Positions 44,010-51,701 of a stretch of 64,000 nucleotides of DNA are shown piece after piece (positions within the stretch are counted from its first letter, which is position 1; each line of letters starts with the position of its first letter). Origin of the DNA: CAKSHP01 sp045636325 (GTDB lineage Bacteria; Bacillota; Clostridia; UBA1381; UMGS1253). Below the pieces are notes generated by a model. The model saw only the letters and a list, made by a program, of their open reading frames with translations. It searched no databases and was not told the DNA's origin. The stretch lies in assembly GCA_045636325.1 (NCBI GenBank), contig JAZTXH010000014.1, positions 84,167-148,166 of the forward strand. Direction: 5' to 3'. A program made the position numbers and the translations under genes.

Positions 44010-44036
44010 CTGACACCACTTGAAAAGTGATGTCAG
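44010..44036 (-). terminator. Terminator of the spoVAD-spoVAE pair
   Basis: On the minus strand CTGACATCACTT and AAGTGGTGTCAG form a stem with one wobble (44025-44036 and 44010-44021) followed by TTTTGTTT. It lies about 100 bases after the spoVAE stop. Confidence 0.75.
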
Positions 44037-44133
44037 CGTGTTGCTTAAAATTTAATATTTACTACCATAAGGGTGTTTTTGTTGTATCTTTGCAAAATGG
44101 TGCAGCTCATAAAATGCCGAAGGTTTTCCAATT

Positions 44134-44517
44134 CTATTTTTTCTTGCTTTTCGTTTTCGGGCTGAAAACAAGAGCAATAAGGTAGCCGAAAATTACACTT
44201 GCAGCAATTCCGCCGGCAGCAGCTTTTACGCCTCCTGTAAATATACCGATAAACCCATTTTCCGAAACTTCTTTTATTACACCATTTGCAAGTGTATAGC
44301 CAAAGCCTATGATAGGTACGGTTGCGCCCGCTCCGGCAAAATCAACAATACGCTCATATATTCCGAAAACCGTAAGCACCACTCCGGCTATAACAAATGA
44401 AACAAGAATTCTTGCGGGTGTAAGCTTTGTTTTATCTATTAAAATCTGACCTATACTGCAAATAATACCACCCACAACAAAAGCTTTTATATACATTAAA
44501 AAATCCAAAATTTTCAC
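44134..44517 (-). CDS. spoVAE: Stage V sporulation protein AE
   Basis: 127-residue membrane protein of the SpoVAC/SpoVAEb family with about four hydrophobic segments; parts of the channel that moves dipicolinic acid and calcium into the forespore. The family wording is clear in FLMYIKAFVVGGIICSIGQIL, KLTPARILVSFV and GGVKAAAGGIAASVIFGYL. It starts with GTG, with only a weak ribosome site, 14 bases after spoVAD. The usual spoVAC is not found upstream. Confidence 0.92.
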   Translation of the reverse strand: MKILDFLMYIKAFVVGGIICSIGQILIDKTKLTPARILVSFVIAGVVLTVFGIYERIVDFAGAGATVPIIGFGYTLANGVIKEVSENGFIGIFTGGVKAAAGGIAASVIFGYLIALVFSPKTKSKKK

Positions 44518-44531
44518 CGCACTTTCTTTTT

Positions 44532-45557
44532 TTATTTAAGTCTTTCTATTGACACCGCATGAGCAATTCCCGGTATGCTTTCGCCCTGCATAAGATTAAG
44601 CGGACTCATAAGTGCCCCCGTACCAACAAAAAGAACACGTTTCAATTCTCCTTTATTCATTTTTGAAAGAATGTCTGAACAAAGCACAACTGCACTGCAT
44701 CCGCAACCACTTCCCCCACTATGAACATCCTGTTTTTCTTTGTAATAAATCATTTTTCCGCAATCATTGTATCTTTTTGATATATCGTATCCCGCGCGCA
44801 AAACAAGCTCTTTTGTTATTTTGCCGCCTACATCAGCTAAATCACCGGTTAAAATAAGGTCGTAATATTCAGGCCCTAGCCCCGTTTCTTCAAAATGAGT
44901 TACAATGGTGTCTGCTGCCGCAGGTGCCATTGCCGCACCCATATTATTTGCATCATTGATACCAAGGTCAATAATCTTTCCTGCTGTTGCATATGTTATA
45001 CAATTGCCAATACCGCATTTTGACACTAACGCAGCCCCTGCCCCAGTAACTGTCCACTGCGATGTAGGAGGTCTTTGACCACCGTATTCAAGTGGAAAAC
45101 GATATTGCTTTTCTGAGGAGCAAAAATGGCTTGATGTCATGGCAACACATCTTTTTGCAAAACCTCCGTCAACGCTCATAGCCGCAAGAATAAGGCTCTC
45201 TGCCATTGTTGAACAGGCTCCGTAAAGCCCAAAAAATGAAATGGGAACATCTTTTTGTGCATAGTGACTTCCTGTGCACTGATTTAAAAGGTCACCTGCA
45301 AAAATACAATCAATGTCTTTTTCCGTTATTCCCGCTTTTTTAATAAGTGTTGAAAGTGCCATTTTCTGAAATTTACTTTCTGCTTTTTCCCATGTTTTTT
45401 CTCCGCACAAATCATCTTGTACAATTTTGTCAAACCGCTCTTTTAAAGGTCCTAATCCTTCTTTTACACCAGCGATTGCAACACTGCTTTCAATAAAAGG
45501 CGGATTTAAAAATTTAATTGTTGAGCGTTTTAATCTTTTATATTTTATTTCATGCAT
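44532..45557 (-). CDS. spoVAD: Stage V sporulation protein AD
   Basis: 341-residue thiolase-fold protein that binds dipicolinic acid in the SpoVA complex at the forespore membrane. Clear family motifs are AGDLLNQCTGSHYAQ, FGLYGACSTMAESL, SSEKQYRFPLEYGGQRPPTSQWTVTGAG (cited here in part) and HSGGSGCGCSAVV. The ATG at 45557 is six bases after AAAGGAGTG, whereas the GTG at 45566 lies inside that site. It is direct evidence that the host makes endospores. Normally expressed from a sigma-G promoter, which I could not place with confidence. Confidence 0.96.
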   Translation of the reverse strand: MHEIKYKRLKRSTIKFLNPPFIESSVAIAGVKEGLGPLKERFDKIVQDDLCGEKTWEKAESKFQKMALSTLIKKAGITEKDIDCIFAGDLLNQCTGSHYAQKDVPISFFGLYGACSTMAESLILAAMSVDGGFAKRCVAMTSSHFCSSEKQYRFPLEYGGQRPPTSQWTVTGAGAALVSKCGIGNCITYATAGKIIDLGINDANNMGAAMAPAAADTIVTHFEETGLGPEYYDLILTGDLADVGGKITKELVLRAGYDISKRYNDCGKMIYYKEKQDVHSGGSGCGCSAVVLCSDILSKMNKGELKRVLFVGTGALMSPLNLMQGESIPGIAHAVSIERLK

Positions 45558-45710
45558 ACAACACACTCCTTTTTTCCATATTATCTGCCGTATTTGTCTT
45601 ATTTATACTGTATATACACCTGTATTAAAGTTTTTTTTGTTAATTTTGATACTATATATGTATGAGTGTATTTTTTTCAAAAAAAAGGTGTGTTTTAACA
45701 AAAAAAATGT

Positions 45711-45739
45711 TTGACACAAAGGGAATTTAATGGTATCAT
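45711..45739 (+). promoter_or_regulatory. Promoter of the lysine riboswitch operon
   Basis: TTGACA (45711-45716) and TATCAT (45734-45739), spacer 17, with the aptamer starting a few bases after the predicted transcription start. Confidence 0.85.
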
Positions 45740-45744
45740 ATAAA

Positions 45745-45915
45745 CAGATAGAGGTGCGGTTTTTATCAGTAATGCAGTATCAGGTTGCGGAGCCGTTTTA
45801 CGCTGCATGAAAGGAACAATCGCCGAAGAACAAAATTCTCCGCAGATTTTGTATCTGGATGCATTGGTTAATAGCTGTGCGTCTGTCACTGCGTAAGTTG
45901 TGGAGTGCTTATTCT
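45745..45915 (+). promoter_or_regulatory. Lysine riboswitch aptamer (L box)
   Basis: The conserved L-box elements occur in order: AGAGGTGCG (45749-45757), GAAAGGA followed by CGCCGAAG (about 45809-45828), GCATTGGTTAATA (45871-45883), CTGTCACT (45893-45900) and GGAGTGCT (45902-45909). This is the five-helix lysine aptamer. It lies upstream of asd-dapA-dapB, the expected genes, and is followed by a terminator, so it should shut transcription off when lysine is plentiful. Confidence 0.93.
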
Positions 45916-45945
45916 TTTAGAATTTTTATCTTCAGTGTTGCAGTG

Positions 45946-46047
45946 GAGAGCTATTGCGTTTTATGTATACAAAATTTGCTGTAGACTAACAAAAGAAATG
46001 CAACGGCTTTCTAAAATTTATTATTTAGAATAGTGCGTTGTTTTTTT
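45946..46047 (+). terminator. Expression platform: antiterminator and terminator
   Basis: The terminator has outer arms CAACG (46001-46005) and CGTTG (46036-46040), inner arms TTCTAAA (46009-46015) and TTTAGAA (46024-46030), then seven T. The 5' half GCAACGGCTTTC (46000-46011) can instead pair with GAGAGCTATTGC (45946-45957), forming an antiterminator that excludes the terminator. Confidence 0.8.
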
Positions 46048-46134
46048 AATGTCCGGCTGATCTAAGTCGTTAAGAATCAAACCACATAGGATTAAAATAG
46101 GCTTAAACAAATATTTTTTCGGAGGTTTTATGTT

Positions 46135-47217
46135 ATGAAAGAAAATTTTAAAGTTGCCGTTGTTGGCGCAACAGGTATGGTAGGTCAGAGATTTATTACA
46201 CTTCTTGATGGTCACCCATGGTTTAAAGTAGTTGCTTTGGCAGCTTCTGCAAGAAGTGCAGGAAAAACTTATAAAGAAGCTGTAGGCTCAAGATGGGCAA
46301 TGGCAAATCCCATTCCTAAAGATATTGCCGATATGGTAATTTACGATGCAACAGCAGATAAAGAAAAAATCGCTTCAAGTGTTGATTTTGTTTTTTGTGC
46401 CGTTGATATGAAAAAAGATGAAATCCGTGCTTTGGAAGAAGCTTATGCAAAGCTTGAGTGCCCTGTTATTTCAAATAACTCTGCACACAGACACACCCCC
46501 GATGTACCTATGATTGTGCCTGAAATCAATCCCGAGCACTCTGAGATTATAAATGCACAAAGAAATAGGCTTGGAACAAAAAGAGGATTTGTGGCAGTTA
46601 AGTCAAATTGTTCTCTTCAGAGCTATGTTCCCGCTCTTCATCCATTGATGAAATATGGCATCAAAGAAGTTGTTGCCTGCACATATCAGGCAATCTCCGG
46701 TGCTGGAAAAACATTTGAAACATTCCCTGAGATTATTGATAACGTAATTCCCTATATCGGCGGTGAAGAAGAAAAGAGCGAAGTTGAGCCTATGAAAATC
46801 TGGGGTAAGGTTGAAGGTAACAGAATTGTTGATGCTACAAATCCCCCCATTACAGCACAGTGTTTAAGAGTTCCCGTTTCTGATGGTCATACTGCAGCTG
46901 TATTTGTGCGTTTTGAAAACAAACCTACAATTGAGCAGATAAAAGCTGATTGGGCAACATTTTCAGGCGAGCCTCAGGCGCTTGAGCTTCCCTCTGCACC
47001 AAAGCAGTTCTTACACTATTTTGAAGAAGATAACCGCCCTCAGGCAAAGCTTGATCGCAATTTAGAAAATGGTATGGCTGTATCTGTAGGCAGATTAAGA
47101 GAAGATAAAGTTTACGACATTAAGTTTGTATGTCTTTCTCATAACACACTTCGCGGTGCTGCCGGCGGTGCTGTTTTAATGGCTGAATTACTTGCTGCAA
47201 AGGGTTATCTTGATTAA
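46135..47217 (+). CDS. asd: Aspartate-semialdehyde dehydrogenase, archaeal/fungal-type subfamily
   Basis: Reduces aspartyl phosphate to aspartate semialdehyde, the branch point to lysine, methionine and threonine. The 360-residue protein has the NADP-binding VVGATGMVGQRF and the catalytic cysteine in KSNCSLQSY (about residue 159), with SNNSAHRHTPDVP and QAISGAGKTF. These wordings belong to the subfamily first known in archaea and fungi, not the enterobacterial type; many Firmicutes carry it. CGGAGG lies about ten bases before the ATG. First gene behind the lysine riboswitch. Confidence 0.95.
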   Translation: MKENFKVAVVGATGMVGQRFITLLDGHPWFKVVALAASARSAGKTYKEAVGSRWAMANPIPKDIADMVIYDATADKEKIASSVDFVFCAVDMKKDEIRALEEAYAKLECPVISNNSAHRHTPDVPMIVPEINPEHSEIINAQRNRLGTKRGFVAVKSNCSLQSYVPALHPLMKYGIKEVVACTYQAISGAGKTFETFPEIIDNVIPYIGGEEEKSEVEPMKIWGKVEGNRIVDATNPPITAQCLRVPVSDGHTAAVFVRFENKPTIEQIKADWATFSGEPQALELPSAPKQFLHYFEEDNRPQAKLDRNLENGMAVSVGRLREDKVYDIKFVCLSHNTLRGAAGGAVLMAELLAAKGYLD

Positions 47218-47345
47218 CACTTGAAATGATTTTTCAAATTATTTAATTTAAATAAAAATAGAATTTTTGCTATTACAATAAATTAATTACATGCATATTA
47301 TATATTACAATAAATATTCAAACAAACTGTAAAGGAGAGATTGTT

Positions 47346-48242
47346 ATGACAAAGAAGCCCATAGTTTTTACAGGCTCAGGTGTTGCAATTGTAACGCCAT
47401 TTACAAAACACGGAGTTGATTTTGATAAACTTGGTGAGCTTATTGAATATCATATAACGCATAAGACCGACTGTATAGTTATTTGCGGAACTACCGGTGA
47501 GGCATCTACCATGCCTGACCCAGAACATAAGGCTGCAGTTGAATATACAGTAAAAAAAGTTGCCGGCAGAGTACCCGTTGTTGCAGGCGCCGGTTCTAAC
47601 GATACACCGCATGCAATTGAACTTTGTCAGTTCTGCGAACAGGCAGGTGTTGATGGCCTTTTAGTTGTTACTCCCTACTACAATAAAGCAAGTCAGAAAG
47701 GTCTTTACCTTCATTATAAGGCAATTGCTGAAAGCGTTAATGTGCCGATTATCCTTTATAATGTTCCCGGCAGAACAAAACTAAGCTTTTCAATTGACAC
47801 ATTAAAAAAGCTTGCTGAGATTGACAACATTGTGGGTATCAAAGAAGCAAGCGGGGATATATCTTACCTTGCACACGTTGCAGCTTCCGTTCCTGAGCTT
47901 TCAATCTATTCAGGTAACGACGACATGATTGTTCCTGCAATGTCTTTAGGCGGTATTGGTGTTATTTCAGTTGCTGCAAACATCATTCCTGAAGAAGTTC
48001 ACGATTTATGCGCTTCTTACCTTGCAGGCGATGTTAAAAAGGCTATGGACCTTCAGCTTGGTATGATTGATTTGTGTGACAAATTATTTATAGAGGTTAA
48101 TCCCATTCCCGTTAAAAATGCTATGAATATGCTTGGTATGAATGTGGGCAACTTAAGAATGCCTCTTTGTGACCTCGAAGATGCAAATGCCGTTAAGGTA
48201 CGTCAGTCACTTATTGATTATGGTCTTAAGGTTGTAGATTAA
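47346..48242 (+). CDS. dapA: 4-hydroxy-tetrahydrodipicolinate synthase
   Basis: Condenses pyruvate with aspartate semialdehyde in the diaminopimelate pathway. The 298-residue TIM-barrel enzyme shows GTTGEASTM, YYNKASQKGLYLHY, the catalytic tyrosine in ILYNVPGR and the Schiff-base lysine in IVGIKEASGD. AAAGGAGAG precedes the ATG. It lies 128 bases after asd with no obvious terminator between them. Its product also feeds dipicolinic acid, which spores need. Confidence 0.98.
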   Translation: MTKKPIVFTGSGVAIVTPFTKHGVDFDKLGELIEYHITHKTDCIVICGTTGEASTMPDPEHKAAVEYTVKKVAGRVPVVAGAGSNDTPHAIELCQFCEQAGVDGLLVVTPYYNKASQKGLYLHYKAIAESVNVPIILYNVPGRTKLSFSIDTLKKLAEIDNIVGIKEASGDISYLAHVAASVPELSIYSGNDDMIVPAMSLGGIGVISVAANIIPEEVHDLCASYLAGDVKKAMDLQLGMIDLCDKLFIEVNPIPVKNAMNMLGMNVGNLRMPLCDLEDANAVKVRQSLIDYGLKVVD

Positions 48243-48261
48243 TTTAAAAGGATTGATACAA

Positions 48262-49023
48262 ATGACAAAGATTATTTTAAGCGGTTGTAATGGTAAAATG
48301 GGTCGTGTTATTAGTCGTATAGTAAGCGAAAATGAAAGTGCCTGCATAGTTGCCGGTATAGATATAAACACAAATGCTATGAATAACTATCCCGTTTATG
48401 CAACTCCTTTCGATATAAAGGAAAAGGCTGATGTTATAATTGATTTTTCTCATCCCGACTGTCTTGAAGACTTACTTACCTATGCAAAGAAGACAAAAAC
48501 AGGCGTAGTTATTGCAACAACGGGTTTAAGTGTAGCACAGAAATTTTTAATGAATGAAGTTTCAAATGATATTCCTCTGTTTTTTAGCGCCAATATGAGC
48601 CTTGGAATAAACCTTATTATAGATTTAGCAAAACGCGCCGCAAAGCTTTTGGAAGGCAGCTTTGATATTGAAATAATAGAAAAGCATCACAATCAGAAAA
48701 TTGATGCACCAAGCGGCACAGCCCTTGCAATTGCTGATGGCATAAGCGAGATTTTGGAAAATAAACCTGAATACATTTATGACCGTCATTCTTCAAGAAA
48801 AAAGAGAAGTAAAACAGAAATTGGACTTCACGCTGTAAGGGGTGGCACAATCGTTGGTGAACACGAGGTAATTTTTGCCGGTAACGATGAAACCATCGAA
48901 CTTAAGCACCATGCAGCATCAAAAGAGGTTTTCGCAGTTGGTGCAGTTAAAGCGGCTATTTTCCTTCATGGAAAGCCTGCAAAAATGTATAATATGAATG
49001 ACCTTGTTAAAAGCATAATTTAA
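48262..49023 (+). CDS. dapB: 4-hydroxy-tetrahydrodipicolinate reductase
   Basis: Reduces the DapA product. The 253-residue protein has the N-terminal Rossmann motif LSGCNGKMGRV, the DFSHPDCL segment, the catalytic HHNQKIDAPSGTA motif and RGGTIVGEHEVIF. The ATG at 48262 follows AAAGGA; a TTG three codons upstream overlaps that site. It is 19 bases after dapA and ends the asd-dapA-dapB operon, with a strong terminator after it. Confidence 0.98.
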   Translation: MTKIILSGCNGKMGRVISRIVSENESACIVAGIDINTNAMNNYPVYATPFDIKEKADVIIDFSHPDCLEDLLTYAKKTKTGVVIATTGLSVAQKFLMNEVSNDIPLFFSANMSLGINLIIDLAKRAAKLLEGSFDIEIIEKHHNQKIDAPSGTALAIADGISEILENKPEYIYDRHSSRKKRSKTEIGLHAVRGGTIVGEHEVIFAGNDETIELKHHAASKEVFAVGAVKAAIFLHGKPAKMYNMNDLVKSII

Positions 49024-49030
49024 TTTATAA

Positions 49031-49078
49031 ATAAAACAAAAAAGAAACAGTTTTAAAACTGTTTCTTTTTTGTTTTAT
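49031..49078. terminator. Bidirectional terminator between dapB and the amino-acid ABC operon
   Basis: Bases 49031-49052 and 49057-49078 are perfect inverted copies (22-bp stem, four-base loop) with long A and T runs, serving both converging operons. The right arm overlaps the stop codon of the minus-strand ATPase gene. Confidence 0.93.
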
Positions 49079-49857
49079 ATTGATGTATTTTGAAGAAATG
49101 CCTTTAATCTCTCTGTTTTGGGATTTGAAAAAATCTCAGTCGGAGCCCCCTGCTCTGCAATAACGCCTTTATCCATAAATATTACTCTGTCTGAAATATT
49201 CTTTGCAAAAAGCATTTCATGAGTAACAATCAGCATGGTCATATCTTCGTCAGCCAAAGATTTTATAACTTTTAAAACCTCGTTTGTAAGCTCAGGGTCA
49301 AGAGCTGATGTAGGTTCATCAAAAAGCATAATATGGGGCTTTAGTGCAAGCGCTCTTGCTATTGCAACTCTCTGCTGCTGACCGCCTGATAATTCACAAG
49401 GATAATTTTTAAGCTTATCCCCAAGCCCGCTTTTTTCCAATAGTTTAATTGCTTCTTCATCTATCTTTTCATAAATATGCTTTTTATTTGTTTTAAACTC
49501 CGGTTTTTCTTTTGCTATAAGCTTTGGTGCCAAAGTAACATTTTCAAGCACATTATACTGTGGAAACAGATTAAACTGCTGAAACACAAATCCAAAGTTA
49601 GACTGCATTTCACGCATACTTTTAGCTGATGCTCTCTTTTTTTCATTTGCATCAAAAATTACGTTACCATCTACTTTAATAATGCCTGCATCCGCTTTTT
49701 CCAAAAAACCAATACAACGCAAAAGAGTAGTTTTTCCACTGCCTGAAGAGCCTATTATGGAAATAACTTCACCTTTTTCCATAGAAAAATCTAATCCTTT
49801 TAAAACATCAACCTTGCCAAAACTTTTATATATATTGTTTACTTCTAAAATTGCCAT
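49075..49857 (-). CDS. glnQ: Polar amino-acid ABC transporter, ATP-binding protein
   Basis: 260-residue ATPase of the GlnQ/HisP type with Walker A GSSGSGKTT, LSGGQQQR and LFDEPTSALDPEL. An insertion of about 20 residues after the Q loop (VTLAPKLIAKEKPEF...) makes it slightly longer than usual. AGGGG lies before the ATG at 49857; an ORF open further upstream overlaps the permease in another frame and is not used. It powers the uptake system encoded by the next two genes upstream; the amino acid is not evident. Confidence 0.94.
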   Translation of the reverse strand: MAILEVNNIYKSFGKVDVLKGLDFSMEKGEVISIIGSSGSGKTTLLRCIGFLEKADAGIIKVDGNVIFDANEKKRASAKSMREMQSNFGFVFQQFNLFPQYNVLENVTLAPKLIAKEKPEFKTNKKHIYEKIDEEAIKLLEKSGLGDKLKNYPCELSGGQQQRVAIARALALKPHIMLFDEPTSALDPELTNEVLKVIKSLADEDMTMLIVTHEMLFAKNISDRVIFMDKGVIAEQGAPTEIFSNPKTERLKAFLQNTSI

Positions 49858-49862
49858 ATCGC

Positions 49863-50558
49863 CTAACCCCTGTAATAATTCATTTTCTTTTCTATGTATC
49901 CAAACAAAAGTGTTAAGACACCGCAGAATATCAAATAAAACGCACCGGTGTAAAACAAGGGCCAAATAAGGCCGTCAGTTTTTGCAAATTTCTGCGCTGC
50001 CCAGATAATTTCATATACTGCAATGATTCTTGCAAGAGAAGTATCTTTAACCAAGGTAATTATTTCATTACTCATTGGAGGTACAATCTTTTTTATAACC
50101 TGGAACAAAATAATTTTAAAGAATACCTGAGTTTTAGTCATACCAAGAACCTGCCCTGCTTCGTACTGCCCCTTTGACATACTTTCAATTCCGCCTCTAT
50201 ATATTTCTGAAAAATAGCAGGCGTAATTTATAACAAAAGACACCATAACAGCCATAAATCTTTCAGGTACAGTCCAGGATGCAAGCCAGTCAATAAAAGC
50301 ATTGGACACACCTGTTTTACTTGCCCAGACACCTATAAGACCAGGAACAAAATATATAGATATAAGCTGCAACATAAGTGGTGTTCCTCTTATAATCCAC
50401 ACAAATACTTTAACTAAATATTTAAGAGGCTTAAATTTACTCATCGAGCCAAAACTCATTATTAATCCCAAAGGAAGCGCAAACAAAAGTGTAAACGCAA
50501 AAATCTTAATAGTAACACCAAAACCTTCCAACAAGGACAAAGAAACATTCCAAAACAT
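49863..50558 (-). CDS. Polar amino-acid ABC transporter, permease
   Basis: 231-residue inner membrane protein of the HisM/GlnP family with about five hydrophobic segments and the cytoplasmic loop EIYRGGIESMSKGQYEAGQVLGM, in which the conserved EAA-type GQxEAGxxLGM lies. It also carries the N-terminal signature WIIRGTPLMLQL. It lies five bases before the ATPase gene and 86 bases after the binding-protein gene. Confidence 0.94.
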   Translation of the reverse strand: MFWNVSLSLLEGFGVTIKIFAFTLLFALPLGLIMSFGSMSKFKPLKYLVKVFVWIIRGTPLMLQLISIYFVPGLIGVWASKTGVSNAFIDWLASWTVPERFMAVMVSFVINYACYFSEIYRGGIESMSKGQYEAGQVLGMTKTQVFFKIILFQVIKKIVPPMSNEIITLVKDTSLARIIAVYEIIWAAQKFAKTDGLIWPLFYTGAFYLIFCGVLTLLFGYIEKKMNYYRG

Positions 50559-50590
50559 AAAAAATAAAGCACCCCCGAATTACGACAAAA

Positions 50591-50621
50591 GCAGAAAGCC
50601 CCTTATATCGGGACTTTCTGC
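50591..50621 (-). terminator. Intra-operon stem-loop after the binding-protein gene
   Basis: On the minus strand GCAGAAAGTCCC and GGGGCTTTCTGC pair (one wobble), followed by TTTTG. Such leaky stems commonly follow binding-protein genes and raise their mRNA relative to the permease and ATPase. Confidence 0.7.
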
Positions 50622-50644
50622 CATTACTCTATCTGACCAAAAAA

Positions 50645-51457
50645 TTACTCTGCCAATGTCAAGCTATATTTTTCAGCAAGAACTTTTAGAGAATTATCGG
50701 CAATCATCTCATCCACAATAGCATTAACTTCTGCTGTAACGTCAGAACCCTTTCTGAAACCAATGCCGTAGAATTCAGATGTTAAAGAAAGACCTGCAGC
50801 AAGATCAGCATAGCTTGTGCCCTCACCTGTCATAGCGTTAGCCATTGTGATATCGATTACGCAAGCATCAACAGAACCTGCAGCAACTTCCATCAAAGCA
50901 TCAGCCTGAGTTGTAACCTCTGTAGCTTCAACGCCAACGACATCCTTGATTGCAGCAGCACCTGCAGAACCGGATTCAGCAGCAAACTTCAAATCTTTTA
51001 AAGATTCAACATCAGTATAATCTGCAACCTTATCTTTTGCCATAACCAATACCTGCGCATTTACAACATAAGGATCTGTGCAGCTCATACCGGCTTTAAC
51101 TTCATCTGTAAGTGTCATACCGTTCCATACACAATCAATCGACTTTGAGTCAAGCTCCATAATTTTGCCGTCCCAGTCAATTTCAACAAATTCAACCTCA
51201 ACACCAAGCTTTTCAGCAACAGCTAAAGCAAACTCAGTATCAAAACCTGTCCACTCGCCTGCGTCATCTTTAAAATTCATGGGTTCATATTCTGTAATAC
51301 CTACAATCAATGTGCCCTTGTCTTTAATGTACGCTAAATCAGACTCTGCCTGTGTATCAGGTGATACAACCGGTTCGTCCACTTCAGGCGCCTGACCGCA
51401 TGATGCAAAACAAAATACCATAACTACTGCCATTAATAATGCTAATAATTTTTTCAT
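50645..51457 (-). CDS. Polar amino-acid ABC transporter, substrate-binding lipoprotein
   Basis: 270-residue solute-binding protein of family 3. The signal peptide ends in the lipobox CFASC. The mature domain has the typical TLIVGITEYEPMNFKDDAGEWTGFDTE beginning (cited in part: GITEYEPMNF), DCVWNGMTLT and the late YGIGFRKGSD. These features suit glutamine, cystine or another polar amino acid; the substrate is not assigned. It is the first gene of the operon with its own promoter. Confidence 0.93.
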   Translation of the reverse strand: MKKLLALLMAVVMVFCFASCGQAPEVDEPVVSPDTQAESDLAYIKDKGTLIVGITEYEPMNFKDDAGEWTGFDTEFALAVAEKLGVEVEFVEIDWDGKIMELDSKSIDCVWNGMTLTDEVKAGMSCTDPYVVNAQVLVMAKDKVADYTDVESLKDLKFAAESGSAGAAAIKDVVGVEATEVTTQADALMEVAAGSVDACVIDITMANAMTGEGTSYADLAAGLSLTSEFYGIGFRKGSDVTAEVNAIVDEMIADNSLKVLAEKYSLTLAE

Positions 51458-51491
51458 AATAAGAATACCTCCTTAATTTTTTAACATATTC

Positions 51492-51520
51492 ATTCTAACA
51501 CAATATTTTAGCAAAGTAAA
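51492..51520 (-). promoter_or_regulatory. Promoter of the amino-acid ABC operon
   Basis: On the minus strand TTTACT (51515-51520) and TAGAAT (51492-51497), spacer 17. Flanking TTTAGC and GCTAAA (51506-51527 region) form an inverted repeat over the -35 box and may be an operator. Confidence 0.6.
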
Positions 51521-51649
51521 GTGCTAAATCGCTAATTTTATATATTTTTATATTTTTATACCTTTCCATCTTATGTCATTGTCACATTTGTATATTTACT
51601 TTTTTAAAAAAAGTTTTTATTTGTTACTTTTTACTTTTCCAAGCAAAAA

Positions 51650-51679
51650 ACTCTCGGGATATATTTCAAACCCGAGAGT
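51650..51679 (-). terminator. Intrinsic terminator of the symporter gene
   Basis: On the minus strand ACTCTCGGG (51671-51679) and CCCGAGAGT (51650-51658) form a nine-bp stem followed by TTTTTTG. Confidence 0.88.
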
Positions 51680-51701
51680 CCTTCTTTACAAAAACTTTAA
51701 A

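Noticed and set aside
49857..49965. N-terminal extension of the amino-acid ABC ATPase (36 codons)
   Set aside because: It overlaps the permease gene in another frame and lacks a ribosome site, while ATG 49857 has AGGGG and gives the usual family start.
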